In this document: positions 32,863-44,299 of the stretch, one piece after another
Numbering within the stretch: position 1 is the stretch's first letter
Layout: each line of letters begins with the position of its first letter
Assembly: GCA_027924585.1 (NCBI GenBank)
Contig: BSBM01000232.1
Coordinates: forward strand, 24,587,501 to 24,651,500
Direction of reading: 5' to 3'
From: Larix kaempferi
Taxonomy: Eukaryota > Streptophyta > Pinopsida > Pinales > Pinaceae
DNA length: 64,000 bases
Notes under the pieces: generated by a model
Told to the model about the DNA's origin: nothing
The model's database searches: none
What the model saw: the letters and a program-made list of their open reading frames with translations, nothing else
Made by a program: the position numbers and the translations under genes

Positions 32863-34880
32863 CAATCAGGCCTCGATCTCATCTCCTTTCAACTGGCAAC
32901 GTCTTCCTTCAAACATCTCCTTCCCAAATCAAGTTCGGATTCGATTTTTTTTTAACACACGTTCAAACCCTTCTACAAGAACTTGAATATTTTTGCAATT
33001 ACCAACTATTGTAATTTCTTACAATTTCTAACCATATGTTTAGACAAATTACCATTTACATCATGCCAATGCATTCAACACTATCGACATAGATATAGAA
33101 ATACATACAAATATAGAAACACATACAAATTCTTATCTATTAATCGAAATCAAAATACAGAGAATTTGGCCTGTTGCACAATAGGGGTGCCCAACCTTGA
33201 CCCTCTTTTCCTATCCTACTACTGGACCTCTCCTCCTTTCCCTGGCCCGTAGGCTTACATAAAAAATGAACAAAAATGATAATCCATGCATCTAAACTTA
33301 GGCATCTGTACAACCAATTTTGTACATATAACATTACTGAGCTTCCTTATTTGCATGTCTGCAATTCTCATTTGCATTATTTATGCATGCCCATGCTTCT
33401 TTGCTGCAAGCTGCTTGCAGCTCTTATTTATATATATAAATAAATTACTCATTCTTTAGTTTTAGTTTTACAATATTGTTTTGGGAAACTTATTAAAAAT
33501 TTGGTTTTTTTTTTTTCAACCGATTTAAAAATTTGGTTATTACTTTTATATACAGATTTATTTTTATATTGTTTAATATTAGTTAATTAACTATGATTTT
33601 TTTTTAATACCTATTAATTGATTGAAAATGAAAATTGCTTAATTTATTTATTCTTCAAAATCTCCCCGTGAAGATTGGGGACAACAAAATCTCCAGCACT
33701 CAATTGGCAATAACAAGATCTCTATTCATTAAAAATTATTGACCAAAATTTGTTTTAGTAAATAATTTTAAATTGTTATTTTTATATATTATAATTTTAA
33801 AACTAATATTAAATTGTTGTTTGTATTATATGTTTTTTTAACTCTTATATAAGATTAACTTTTTAAGAATTATATTGAGTTTTATTTATTTTATTATATG
33901 ACAAATAAGTTATATTTATTATAATATTCAATAACAATAAATTTAATTTTTTTTTTTTTTTTTTAAATTTAATTTATATAGTTAAAATTATTTATATTGT
34001 TTTTTATTAATTTTATTATATGGTAAATATTTTTCATTTACTATATTTCTTAATTTTTATTTTTTATTTTTTTTAATTAAAATTATATATATATTTTATA
34101 ATTTTAATATACTAATTAATTTTTAATAAAAAGTTTTTGATAAAATATTTATATAATTCCTAGCTTACAATTGAGTGTAAAAATCGTTAGTAAAATTTAA
34201 AGTTAATAGCAGTAAAATTAAACTTTTGGAATCTTAAATCGGAGCCAGCGGAGCCAAAACTAAATTTTACACTCCATAAAATCTATAATAAATCCCATGC
34301 AAAACTTACTAATGTTTAATCAGAAGCTAAACTACACTTCCACCCCTGCAAAATTTTGGAGTTAAAACTGCACTTTCACCTCCACAAAAACATCGAGAGG
34401 TTTCCATGTGAATATTCTTCAATATATCTCATTTAAATTTTTCTTCAACATGCTTAGAAAAGTATCTTGGGCTTATGCATGTCCCTCAAGGGTACTTGAT
34501 TTCAACAATGATAACTTCACCATGTGAACTTCATTTGAAAGACCATTTTTTGTCTACTTGCGAGCCCATCTTCATCAAAAAAACTTTGAGGTGTTCATAA
34601 TAAAAATGCATGACATGCTTTGTTAACCAAAGCGTCAAACTACTAGTTTTCATAGTTTCGGGTGTTGGAATTGAATTTTGAGATCTACCTTGAGTTTGTA
34701 ATCACAAAACAATTATAGGTGGCCTATCTTTGGGATTAAATTTTCCTGATTGATTGAACATGAAAAATCCACCAAAGCATTTTTGAAATAAACTCCAAGC
34801 CTCATTTAAAATACTGCTCTGTGCAAATTCAATTTCGACAACTCATCTTACTCCTTTGTAATATTGTCTTCAATGATTTG
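32863..34880. other. Non-coding DNA with an extreme AT-rich block
   Basis: No gene is supported. From about 33420 to 34190 the sequence is almost only A and T, with runs such as 18 T at 33947-33964 and many TTTATAT/AATTTAAT words. 32870-33250 and 34190-34880 have ordinary composition and no motif I recognise. The interval ends at the left border of G2. Confidence 0.6.
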
Positions 34881-35071
34881 TGTCACACAGGAAGTTGATA
34901 GGAGGACAACATAATCAATTGAACGAGTCGAGCTCTATTATGGCGGATGCAAACAATACTAGACTGAATAAGAAAACCAATGTAGATAATAACCAAACAA
35001 AAATGACTAAAAGCAATAGACATTTAACTCATCACATGAAAATGCAAGTCAAGAATTGATAACGGTGAAAC

Positions 35072-35591
35072 TCTTGGAATATATTAATTATATTCCTTGG
35101 AAGGTAATAATGTCTTTGTATTATGTCGGAAGTTATCCACAATCTTATGTAAAAGAATAATACATTATATCTCATATTCATTATGGTAAAGTATACTCTT
35201 GATATCCATTGTTATATAAAGAGATGTTATTATGGAGAATTATATTATCCCACATGCAATATGTGAAAGTAATTCCTCCACATCTCTTGGTATATAATAG
35301 GGTCAAGGAAGTCGCATCACAATAATTGATCATACTATTACAACACATTGTATTGTGCTCACAAGCTCTCTGTTATATTGTATTGGGGTTATTTGTAGTT
35401 GCTCTCTTGTAAGATTGAAGGAGATTTCTGGAGATAATAGAAGATAACTTTTCCGTGGACGTATCCCATTTGGGTTAACCACGTATATCTGGTGTATTAT
35501 TTTCCTTGTTCTCTTTTGTTCTTATTTATGTTGATATGTTATTGATAGCTAAGATAGGTAAGCTAGTTTAGCTAGATTTATAACTCTGACA
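35072..35591 (+). repeat. C1 5' LTR
   Basis: Begins TCTTGGAATATATTAA (first bases changed from TG) and ends TAACTCTGACA. A TATA box is visible in TGTTATATAAAGAG near 35212. Nearly the same as the 3' copy, with a few dozen mostly transition differences. Confidence 0.95.
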
Positions 35592-35603
35592 TGGTATCAG
35601 AGC
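35592..35603 (+). promoter_or_regulatory. C1 primer-binding site
   Basis: TGGTATCAGAGC directly after the LTR, complementary to the 3' end of initiator methionine tRNA, where minus-strand DNA synthesis starts. Confidence 0.92.
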
Positions 35604-35987
35604 TGGTTTCTATGATCTAGCACCTTCTATAGCTTTCAATCAATAACTATTATCATCTGGGGATTTATTTATTCTTGTAGATTTTATTTCTATCTGGTAG
35701 CCATTAGGATTCTCTTCAGATCTAGGCATGATTCTGCAGTTTTTTTATAACCCTAACTTTGTTGTGTAGATTTTTGCAAAAAAATTTCAAGGGTCTCTTA
35801 ATGTTTTTTATGTAGATCTATATGATTTTTGGATTCTCCTCAAGGAGATCTATCTTTCGGTTGTCAGATCTGTTGTTTTCCTCCAAGTTTGGTAGAATTT
35901 GTGTAGGTTTCCGTCAGTGGCTTAATCAACACTGTTTTCGGCCTAAAACTGGACATTTGCGACTTTTACTTCGCAGACAATGCATGT

Positions 35988-36295
35988 AACCGCAACTTGC
36001 CTTACTGTGAACCCGCGAGTATACTGCATACCTACGAATTTCAATGTACATACCCGCATGTGCTATGGCATACTCGCGCCTGCTCTATTGTAAACTCGTG
36101 CTTACTTTAGTATACCCGCAACCCTCATGTGTAGAAACCCGCGAGTGCTTCAGCATAACCGCGACTTCACTGTGCAAGAAACTGCGAGTATCAGATCTAA
36201 CCGTGACCTTGCCGTGCAGATACCCGCGAGTATTCACGAGTTTACAGTGGAAGACCCGTGAGTAACTTTTCTTGGCACTTTTTTTAAGAGCCGTA
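35988..36295 (+). repeat. C1 leader: degenerate 20-23-bp repeat array
   Basis: In the untranslated leader between the primer site and gag, a CCGCGAGT-like core recurs about 14 times. Examples start near 35990, 36012, 36053, 36115, 36138, 36159, 36182, 36223 and 36255, mostly 18-23 bp apart. Between cores lie A/T-rich words such as ATACTGCATA. The copies alternate between CGCGAGT and CGCAACT/CGCGACT forms. The region is GC- and CpG-rich in an A/T-rich element. Confidence 0.8.
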
Positions 36296-36427
36296 AGTAA
36301 AGTTTTTTTTTTAACTGTGTTTCTTCAGATCCGAACGGTAAAGTGTATCAGTTTTCTGTTATTCATTTTTTTTCTCTTGTCATTTCTAGAATTTGGGTTT
36401 AATTTTCTTGTCAATATTTATGTCATT

Positions 36428-37228
36428 ATGACTTCAGAAGCAGCTTATGTTCCTGAACTTGTTGGTCCTAACTATCTTGCATGGAAAAGAAAAATTATTG
36501 ATGTTCTCAGGAGTAAGAATCTATGGAGGATTGTTAATGGTGAACACCAAAAACCCGTTGATGCTAAAGATGTGGCTATATGGGAAGATAAATGTGATAA
36601 AGCAAGAGGGATCATTGGTCAAACAGTTTCAGATAGTCTTCAGGTAAGCATAGAGGCAGAAGACAGCCCGATTGAGGTATGGAAAATTCATGCTTATTTA
36701 TTTGATAAATCTAATGATGTTTCTGCTTATTACCTTGAAAAGAAGATTTTTGAGCTAGATCCTACTAACTTTGAAAGAGTAGAATTATATCTTGCTGAAG
36801 TGAAAACTTTAAATGAAAAATTAAATAATTGTGGTAAATATTACAAGAAGATAAACACTGCTCTAATAATTCTTGTAGAACAAAAATTGCCATCTTGTTT
36901 TGACATGTTCATCCAAAGTAGGAATAGGGCTCTTGAATTGTCTCAAAATACCACGAAACCTACTTTTGATTATTTTTGTAAAGGGTTGATAAATGAGCAA
37001 GAAAGGCTGATTGTTTCGGGACAAGTCTCACTTAATAAGGCTCTTATGGCACATAATAAGAATCCTAAGAAAAGTTTTAATAATGCTAAAGGTTCTAGTT
37101 CACACACTTCAAATCATACTAATAAATTTGGTCATGCTTCTAATGCACATCATGAAAATAGTAAGAAGAAGAATGTGTATGATCCTTGTAAGCATTGTGG
37201 TAAAACTAACCATCCTGAAAAGAATTGA
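36428..37228 (+). pseudogene. C1 gag, ends at a stop in the zinc knuckle
   Basis: I start at ATG 36428 (MTSEAAYVPELVGPNYLAWK) because this is the usual copia Gag beginning; the open frame upstream is leader. Capsid-type text follows (EVWKIHAYLFDKSNDV, LFDKSNDVSAYYLEKKIFEL). The nucleocapsid knuckle reads CKHCGKTNHPEKN, and its last Cys codon is a TGA at 37226-37228. After the stop the same frame continues into protease. Confidence 0.88.
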
Positions 37229-38580
37229 TTAAAAGCGAAACGTTTAATGTCTAAGGCTAAAAAGAAAGGTTCTGATGAATCACAAGTAGGTTTATGTGCA
37301 TCTGTTGTTTCGTCTCGTAGTTATTCTTCTAATGTGGAATGGATAATGGATTCCGGTGCTTCTAAACATATGACTGGTGATGCTTCTTTATTTACATCTT
37401 ATGACAATAATAAACACACATCTCAGAAAGTATCTATAGGTGATGGTAAACAACTTTCTGTAATTGGTTCTGATAATGTTAATGTTGCTAATGGTCAATT
37501 GGAAGATGTTTTTCATGTTGAACAGATGTCCATCAACTTGCTTTTTATTTATCGTGCATGTAAAAAAGGATATAAATTTGAAGCTTGGCCTAATAAATAT
37601 GTTCTTAAAGATATCAATCATAATTATAAAGTAGTTTATTATGGTCCTGTTGATCATACTGTTGGTTTATATAAATTTGTTGGTTTTAATTCAACTAAAA
37701 GACAACATTTTTATTCCTATGTTGCTCATGTTGATGAACTAAGTAAATTATTGCATGAAATATTGGGTCATTTGAATTATGGTAAAATGAAGATGTTAAC
37801 TAAAATGGTACATGGCTTGCATAATATTTCGTCTACTAACGGTGTTTGTGAAGGTTGTGTACTTGGTAAACATCATAGAGAAATGTTTGATAAATGTAAA
37901 GCTTGGTGTGCTAAAGAACCTTTGCAATTAATTCATAGTGACATTTGTGGTCCTCTTGAAGTTCATTCTTGATCTCATACATTCTATTTTTTTACTTTTA
38001 TTGATGACTTTAGTAGAAAATAATGGGTTTATTTTTTGAAAAATAAAAGTGACATTTTTTATAAGTTTCAAGCATTTAAATCCTTGGTTGAGAATGATTC
38101 TGGTAAAAGGATTAAGACTTTGAGAACTGATAATGGGGGGGAATTTGTTAAGAAAGAATTTAAAGGTTTTTTTTATCTAAACATGGAATTCAACATCAAA
38201 AGATTGTTCCTTACACACCTCAACAAAATGGTGTTGTTGAAAGGAAAAACAAAACTTTAGTTGAAATGGATACATGTATGCTTTATTCTAAAGGATTACA
38301 AAAGAAATTTTGGGCCGAAGCCATAAGTTGTGCTAACTTTATTTTAAATAGAGTTCCCACAAAAGTTGTTAAGCATGTTACTCCCGAAGAAAAATGAAAT
38401 GGTAGAAAACCAGATATTAGTAACTTTAAGGTGTTTGGTTATGAATGTTGGGCTCATATTCTTGATGAAAAACGGAAAAAGTTAGAACCCAAGTCTCACA
38501 AATGTATATTCATTGGTTATGTTGAGGATTCCAAGGCTTACATGTTATTTGATCCTTCTAATCAGAATGTCATAATTTGA
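37229..38580 (+). pseudogene. C1 protease and integrase
   Basis: Protease motif WIMDSGASKHMTG near 37345. The pre-integrase zinc region reads HEILGHLNYGKMKML, then CEGCVLGKHH. The integrase core shows IHSDICGPLE, FIDDFSRK and LRTDNGGEF, then, after a frameshift at the T run 38168-38174, PYTPQQNGVVERKN with the catalytic Glu, and KVFGYECWAHI. Stops are at 37970 (TGA), 38021 (TAA), 38395 (TGA) and 38578 (TGA). Confidence 0.9.
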
Positions 38581-39615
38581 AGAGATGTTCAATTTATTGA
38601 AGTCTCTCCACCACCCGAGTCAGTAGAACCTCATGATACTCTGAATATTCCATTATCTCATGTTACTCCTATATTTGTTACTCCTTCCTCCAGTACTGTG
38701 CCTTTTGTTGATCTTAGTTCACCCTCTTCTTCAAGTGTTCCACCTGAATGTCTCGAAGCTCCTGAAGTGACTTATGGTCCTTCTAACCTTCCTGTTTGGG
38801 CCCGGAAAACCCTTGAATCTGCAGGTAGTGAGATCGGTAACCCTTTCGATACTCATAGAACTAGATCTAACTTTGCTCTTATGACCAAAGTTTTGGCCAC
38901 AGACGATCCTACTTCTTATGCTCAAGCTAAGGGTAAACCTCATTGGGAACAAGCTATGTCTGTTGAGTATGAATCTCTTATGAAGAACAAGACTTGGTCT
39001 CTTGTTCCTCTTCCTTCATGAAAGAGTTTAGTTGGTTGTAAATGGATTTATAAAACTAAGTTTACTGCAGAAGGACAAATTGAAAAATATAAAGCTAGAT
39101 TAGTTGCAAAAGGTTTTAATCAACTTGAAGGTATCGATTATAATGAAACTTTTGATCTTGTTTCTAAACTGAATACAATAAGAACCATCTTATCTCTTGT
39201 TGCATCTTATAAATGGGAAATACATCAAATGGATGTTAAAAGTGCTTTTTTAAATGGTAATCTTAATGAAGACATTTATATGCAACAACCTTGTAGTTTT
39301 ATTAATGTTGAATCATCAAGTTTTGTATGCAAATTACACAAGTCTTTATATGGTCTCAAACAAATACCTAGGGCTTGGTATGAATAAATTGATACATATT
39401 TCTTGAATAATGGTTTTAAGCGTTGTATATCTGATCCAAATTTGTATGTTAAGAACTTTGGTGATCATATCCTCATTATTGTGTTATATGTGGATGATCT
39501 TATTATCACTAGAAGCCAACTTGTTTTAATTCAAAGTATGAAAAGTGATCTTCAAAAGCAGTTTGAAATGAGTGATCTCGGTATATTGCACTATTTTCTG
39601 GGTCTTCAAATCTAG
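38581..39615 (+). pseudogene. C1 reverse transcriptase
   Basis: Reads WEQAMSVEYESLMKNKTWSL, LVGCKWIYKTKFTAEG, KARLVAKGFNQ, QMDVKSAFLNGNL, HKSLYGLKQIPRAWYE and the catalytic VLYVDDLII, the full copia RT signature. YVDD is intact. Stops at 39019 (TGA), 39385 (TAA) and 39613 (TAG). The Ser-rich linker before it (38660-38740) is normal for copia. Confidence 0.92.
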
Positions 39616-40437
39616 CATATGGCATATGGTATTTTTCTCTCTCAACAGAAGTATACTACAAACTTACTGGCTCGTTTCCATATGAGTGATTGTAAACTTG
39701 CTCCTACGCAATTTCAGTCCAGTGTAAAGTTAATTGTTGAGTGCACTAATCCTCTTGTTGATGCTACTCATTATCATCAGCTCGTGGGCAGTTTGATATA
39801 TTTAACTCACAACAGACCAGATCTCTCTTTTGCCGTCATTATGGTTTCTCGGTACATGCAGCAACCTCATGAAAGTCATTGGCAGGAAGCCAAGAGAATT
39901 ATAAGATATTTACAGGGGACATTGCACTATGATGTCTTTTATTCGAGCAGTGCTACGGTTTCACTTTCTAGATATACAGATTTTGACTGGGCAGGTGACA
40001 GTTTTGATTGACAGTCAACTACTGGTTATATATTTCAACTTGGTTCAGGTATGATTTCTTGGTCCAGCAAGAAGGTGAAGACTCTTTCTTTATCTTTGTG
40101 TGAAGCAGAGTATATAGCAACCAAAGAAGCAGTTTGGTTACGACATGTTCTCACTGAGCTTGGTCTAGTTTTGAAATCATCCATTCTGTTGAAATGTGAT
40201 CATCAAGGTGCAAGTCAGCTTGCTTATAATCCAGTATATCACTCCAAGACAAAGCATCTCCACCTTGATACTCATTACATTCGAGGTCTCGTCGCAGATG
40301 ATATTCTTTCTCTTGAGTATTGTCTTACCGGGCAACAGGTAGTCGATATCTTCACCAAATCCTTAACAACAACAAAGTATGTGCATCTTCAAACCTTGCT
40401 TGGTATGAGGGAAGTTGTCATCAAGGGGGAGCAATAA
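39616..40437 (+). pseudogene. C1 RNase H and end of pol
   Basis: Reads MVSRYMQQPHESHWQEAKRI, then YTDFDWAGDSFD, ISWSSKKVKTLSLSLCEAEY, LHLDTHYIRGLVADDILSL and QQVVDIFTKSLTT, the conserved copia C-terminus. A TGA at 40009 interrupts it. It ends at TAA 40435, 60 bp before the polypurine tract. Confidence 0.92.
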
Positions 40438-40497
40438 TGACTCCTTCCTCCCTTAGTGTTAGTGAAGGATTTTCTCTCAGCCATTATTAAGGGGGAG

Positions 40498-41018
40498 TGT
40501 TGGAATATATTAATTTTATTCCTTGGAAGGTAATAATGGCTATGTATTATGTCGGAAGTTATCCACAATCTTATGTAAAAGAGTAATACATTATATCCCA
40601 TATTCATTATGGTAAAGTATACTCTTGATATCCATTGTTATATAAAGAGATGTTATTATGGATAATTATATTATCGCACATGTAATATGTGAGAGTAATT
40701 CCTCCATTTCTCTTGGTATATAATAGGGTCAAGGGAGTCACATCATAATAACTGATCATACTATTACAACACATTGTATTGTGCTCGCAAGCTCTCTGCT
40801 ATATTGTATTGGGGTTATTTGTAGTTGCTCTCTTGTAAGATTGAAGGATATTTTTGGAGATAATAGAAGACAACCTTCCCGTGGACGCAGCCCATTTGGG
40901 TGAACCACATATATCTGGTGTATTCTTTTCCTTGTTCTCTTTCTGTTCTTATTTATGTTGATATGTTATTGATAGCTAAGATAGGCAAGCTAGTTTAGCT
41001 AGATCTATAACTCTGACA
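40498..41018 (+). repeat. C1 3' LTR
   Basis: Begins TGTTGGAATATATTAA, ends TAACTCTGACA. The purine tract AAGGGGGAG (40489-40497) is adjacent. Followed by the GAAAC duplication. Confidence 0.96.
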
Positions 41019-41670
41019 GAAACCCCAAGGGTGAAAACTTCAATTTTATTAAGTAATTTCCTGTGGGACATTGGTCTCTTAAGTTTGTAATTCAACCATG
41101 TATCAAGGTGTACTGAGTCAAAAGACTCATTTACATGAATGCAGGTCGAATGGAGGAACTGGTCGAGCATTCTGTTTTGGGACCCATATTGGTGCAATCA
41201 AGAAAAAGAAACCCTTTCGTGTTTAGGCTTACATGCATATATACAAACCTGAGGAATGCTTGAGTTCCTACCCACCGCATTTCAATTACAAAGAAAAGGT
41301 TACAATTTGATTAAGGAGAACAATCGTCTTTTTCCCATTTGTCGGCTAGAAGAAGCTGAAGAGACACCATCGCCATGTTGATGGCATCCTCCTAGTGCTT
41401 TTTTATTATTCAAAATGTCATTTGACATGTGTTGGAGTCAACAAATGTCGTAGGGAATGTATGATGAACAAATCTTGTAGATATTGTGTGGGCAGACTGA
41501 GTCAATGGATCGAATGATTTGCAAGTTCGATTGATTTGATGGATCAAAAGATTTTCATGCTCGAATGATGGATGGATCAATTGATCGATAGGGTCAACTG
41601 ATATCCGACGAAGGATTCGACTGAGGCTAGGCACTAGTTGATGGAATCATTCAAGTCCTAGAATGGATTA

Positions 41671-43250
41671 GACCTTCCCCTTAAGTGGCAATGGTCCCCA
41701 TTGTCGACCATTGCCTACTCATGCATATGAGGAAAATTGTGCTCCAATTCAGTGAGAGGATACCACTTTCCTTGAGCTAGGATTTTTCCTACTTTGGCCA
41801 CATGAAACAAGGGAATTGTTTGCTACCCAAAAAAGGTGTCAATGACAAGGGGATCTTGAAAATATGGATGGATGTCTTCTAGATATTTCGACTGTAAGTC
41901 GACATGTTCCAATAGTGGTGGAAAATACAGTCGAAGCAAGTCCACATTGAATATTGGATGCAAACCCATGTATGGTGAAATATTGAGCTTAAAAGAAATT
42001 TTCCCAATTTTCTCAAGAATGGTGTAAGGACCATATCATAAAGGCTTTAGCTTCTTGTGCAGGACACTGAATCTTTCTTTATTGATATGCAACCAGACAT
42101 GATCCCCAAATTTGAATGAATGACGAATATGATACTTGTCGTGTCAGGTCTTGGCTTTCTCATTACCTTGTTGCAACATCTCTTATGCTAGTTTCTAAAT
42201 CTCATAAACCCTATCCTTGAACTTGAGTGCTTTGTTAACTTCTCATTGTCCATGGTCTATGTTGCTCGGACTAGTCAATCAATTGACTAAGTCGATAGGT
42301 GTTGAGGGTTGAAATCCATAACAGGATTCAAATTGTCTTTTCTGTTGAATTTTGGTGTGCTTGATTATAGCTTTGTTGGATGTACAACATACTTTCATCC
42401 CATGTTCTATGATGCTTATGGTTGTAATTGTGGAGAAACTATACTACCATGTGATTCACAAATTTTGTTTATCCATCAATCTAATGATGGAATGCGGTCG
42501 ACATAGATAGTTATGTGTCAAGCTACCGCCAAAGTGTTTTCTAAAAAGTGCTGACAAATATGGTATCTCTATTGAAGATGATTGTAGTCGGTGCCATAGT
42601 GTTTCCAAACATGCTCAAAGAAGAGTTGATCATACTGTTGTGTTGTCATATTCTTCTTGCAAGGAATGAGGATGGCTATTTTAGAGAATTCGTTAACCAC
42701 TACTAGGATTGCATCATGTTGGTGTTTGGTGATAGGATATCCAATCAAGTAGTCCAAGGAAATGGATTCCCATGGTCGTTTTGGAATAGGGAAGGGTGTA
42801 TACAAACCTTGTTGTCAATTCAATGGCTTAATGGCACAAACCACTCATGATTTGATATACTCGTTGGCATATGACTTGAGTGAAATCCAATAGAAATACT
42901 TATGTCGTACTATTAGAGTCTTTGCCACTCCAAAATGACATGTTGTTTTGTTGACATCTGTCTCGAGTGAAAGCCAATAGAAATACTTATGGCGTACTAT
43001 GAGAGTCTTTGCCACTCTAAAATGACATGTTGTTTTGTTGTAGTGTGCATCCCAAATGAGTTTATGTCTGTCCTCACCTAGAAGCACACAAAAGTTGTCC
43101 TAGATTGTAAAGGAAATTGTCCTTCATGTGGTAGTCGAGAGAAATTGACTGACCTATTTAGAATTGTTGATACACTAAGGAGAAGTCAATGTATTCTTCA
43201 CACATTCGAGGCCAAGTAATAGTATCATAACCATGCATACTTAACACTAT
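41671..43250 (-). pseudogene. G2 integrase and C-terminal tail
   Basis: On the minus strand, with stops and shifts: the zinc region HYNKTTCHFRVAKTL (43035-42850), then WESISLDYLIGYPITKHQHD and VVNEFSKIAILIPCKK (42750-42650, first catalytic Asp), then decayed core. The tail at about 41990-41700 reads VAKVGKILAQGKWYPL, related to the tail of G3. Part of the zinc region is duplicated (see 42887-43060). Confidence 0.8.
42887..43060 (-). repeat. 87-bp tandem duplication in the G2 integrase zinc domain
   Basis: CCAATAGAAATACTTATG starts at 42887 and again at 42974; each copy ends near ATGACATGTTGTTTTGTTG. On the minus strand the duplication repeats the in-frame text TTCHFRVAKTLIVRHKYFYW / TTCHFGVAKTLIVRHKYFYW. 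87 bp keeps the frame. Confidence 0.85.
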
Positions 43251-43642
43251 AAGAAGTGAAGTGACTAGTGGTCATCTAAGGCAATCAACTATTGCATTGG
43301 ATTTTCCTTTCAAATGCTTAATTACTAACTGAAATTGTTGTACGTAAATAATCCACTTGACTTGTCTCATCGTCTATAACTTAGACTATGATGGAGTGAA
43401 CTATAGAGGCTTATGGTCTGTATGAATGATCGTTTTTTTGCCTAGAATGTGGTGTCTCTGTTGCTTAAGTACTTGTACAATGGAAAATATTTTCCTTTCG
43501 TAATTCAAATACTTGTGAACAATATCACTTAAATTTTATGAAAGGAAATCCATTGGATGACTAGCATGAGTGATTAAGATTCCCATAGCATAGTCTGATA
43601 CATCAATCTCAATTTCAAATGGCTGATGTAAATCGGGTAGCG
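43251..43642 (-). pseudogene. G2 RNase H, second part
   Basis: Minus-strand text ITHASHPMDFL, RKIFSIVQVLKQQRHHILG and IIHTDHKPL, then HLKGKSNAIVDCL, is gypsy RNase H. It is cut by G3 at the TAGCG target site (43638-43642) and continues at 49744. Confidence 0.75.
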
Positions 43643-44264
43643 TGATCTGGATTTTATGAGCAGAACGAAATGAATATAGATTATTATAAGATGCTTAACA
43701 CAAAATAACAGAGATACAGTAAAACTGGTTTTCTATTCAATAAGGAAATAAGCTAAAACTGTAAAATGCAACGGAAAACAAGCTTGCTGGAATGGTGGTG
43801 GCTTATCTCTGAGAAGAGATGTGACGGCTGCGCTCATTTCACAAGAAGATGGTTACAATGAGGCTCTCAAGGCCTTTTACAATAAACAGGAATTTCAAAA
43901 ACCCTAGACATCCAAAAACCTAACCCTAGGAGATGAAGCGCCAAAAGTCATGTGGGCCCCGTTTGGGTAAGTTAGTACATCAACTTCTCGGGGTCGTAAA
44001 TTTTTCATACGATCTCCGTTTGGGGCACTCGGTAACCCGTTGGAAAGGTCTATCCGAGATTTACAACTTTCAAAGGGGTTCAAATGCATGTCTAGGCGAC
44101 TGTTGGGCCCCCCAAATCGCCAAAAAAGGTCGTTTAGGGCCTCAAAATGGCCACGGAAGTTCAAGACCCGAAAAACTGCTAAAAATAGTACATTACTAAA
44201 ATTGACAGAAAACTATTTTGAACCAGTTGGAAAGGTGGGTGGCCACCGATATCCACCTGGATCA
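43643..44264 (-). repeat. G3 3' LTR
   Basis: 622 bp, from TGATCTGGATTTTATGAG to CCACCTGGATCA. It lacks the MITE present in its partner and so gives the original LTR length. Differences from the partner are mostly C/T and A/G. Confidence 0.95.
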
Positions 44265-44299
44265 ATCCTCCCTCCTTAGGAAGCAATGGTCTCCATTGC

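Larger units (their letters stand above)
35072..41018 (+). mobile_element. C1: complete Ty1/copia retrotransposon
   Basis: LTRs of 520 and 521 bp (35072-35591, 40498-41018) enclose gag-pol in copia order (gag, protease, integrase, RT, RNase H). The 5-bp target duplication GAAAC is perfect (35067-35071 and 41019-41023). The primer site TGGTATCAGAGC follows the 5' LTR directly, and the polypurine tract AAGGGGGAG precedes the 3' LTR. The 5' LTR start is mutated (TC instead of TG). Nine in-frame stops and one frameshift disable it. It sits in the G2 LTR and is therefore younger than G2. Confidence 0.97.
34881..41670 (-). repeat. G2 3' LTR, split by C1
   Basis: The LTR runs 34881-35071, is interrupted by C1 with its GAAAC duplication, and resumes at 41024-41670. 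The resumed part (CCCAAGGGTGAAAAC, then AAGTTTGTAATTCAACC) matches the 5' LTR at 52715-53384. Its last part is rich in TCGA-type words (GGATCAATTGATCGATAGGG). Confidence 0.85.

Noticed and set aside
35988-36295. CRISPR-like spacing of short repeats
   Set aside because: The repeats are degenerate, spacers are A/T-rich and too short, and the array sits in the leader of a copia element in a plant genome.
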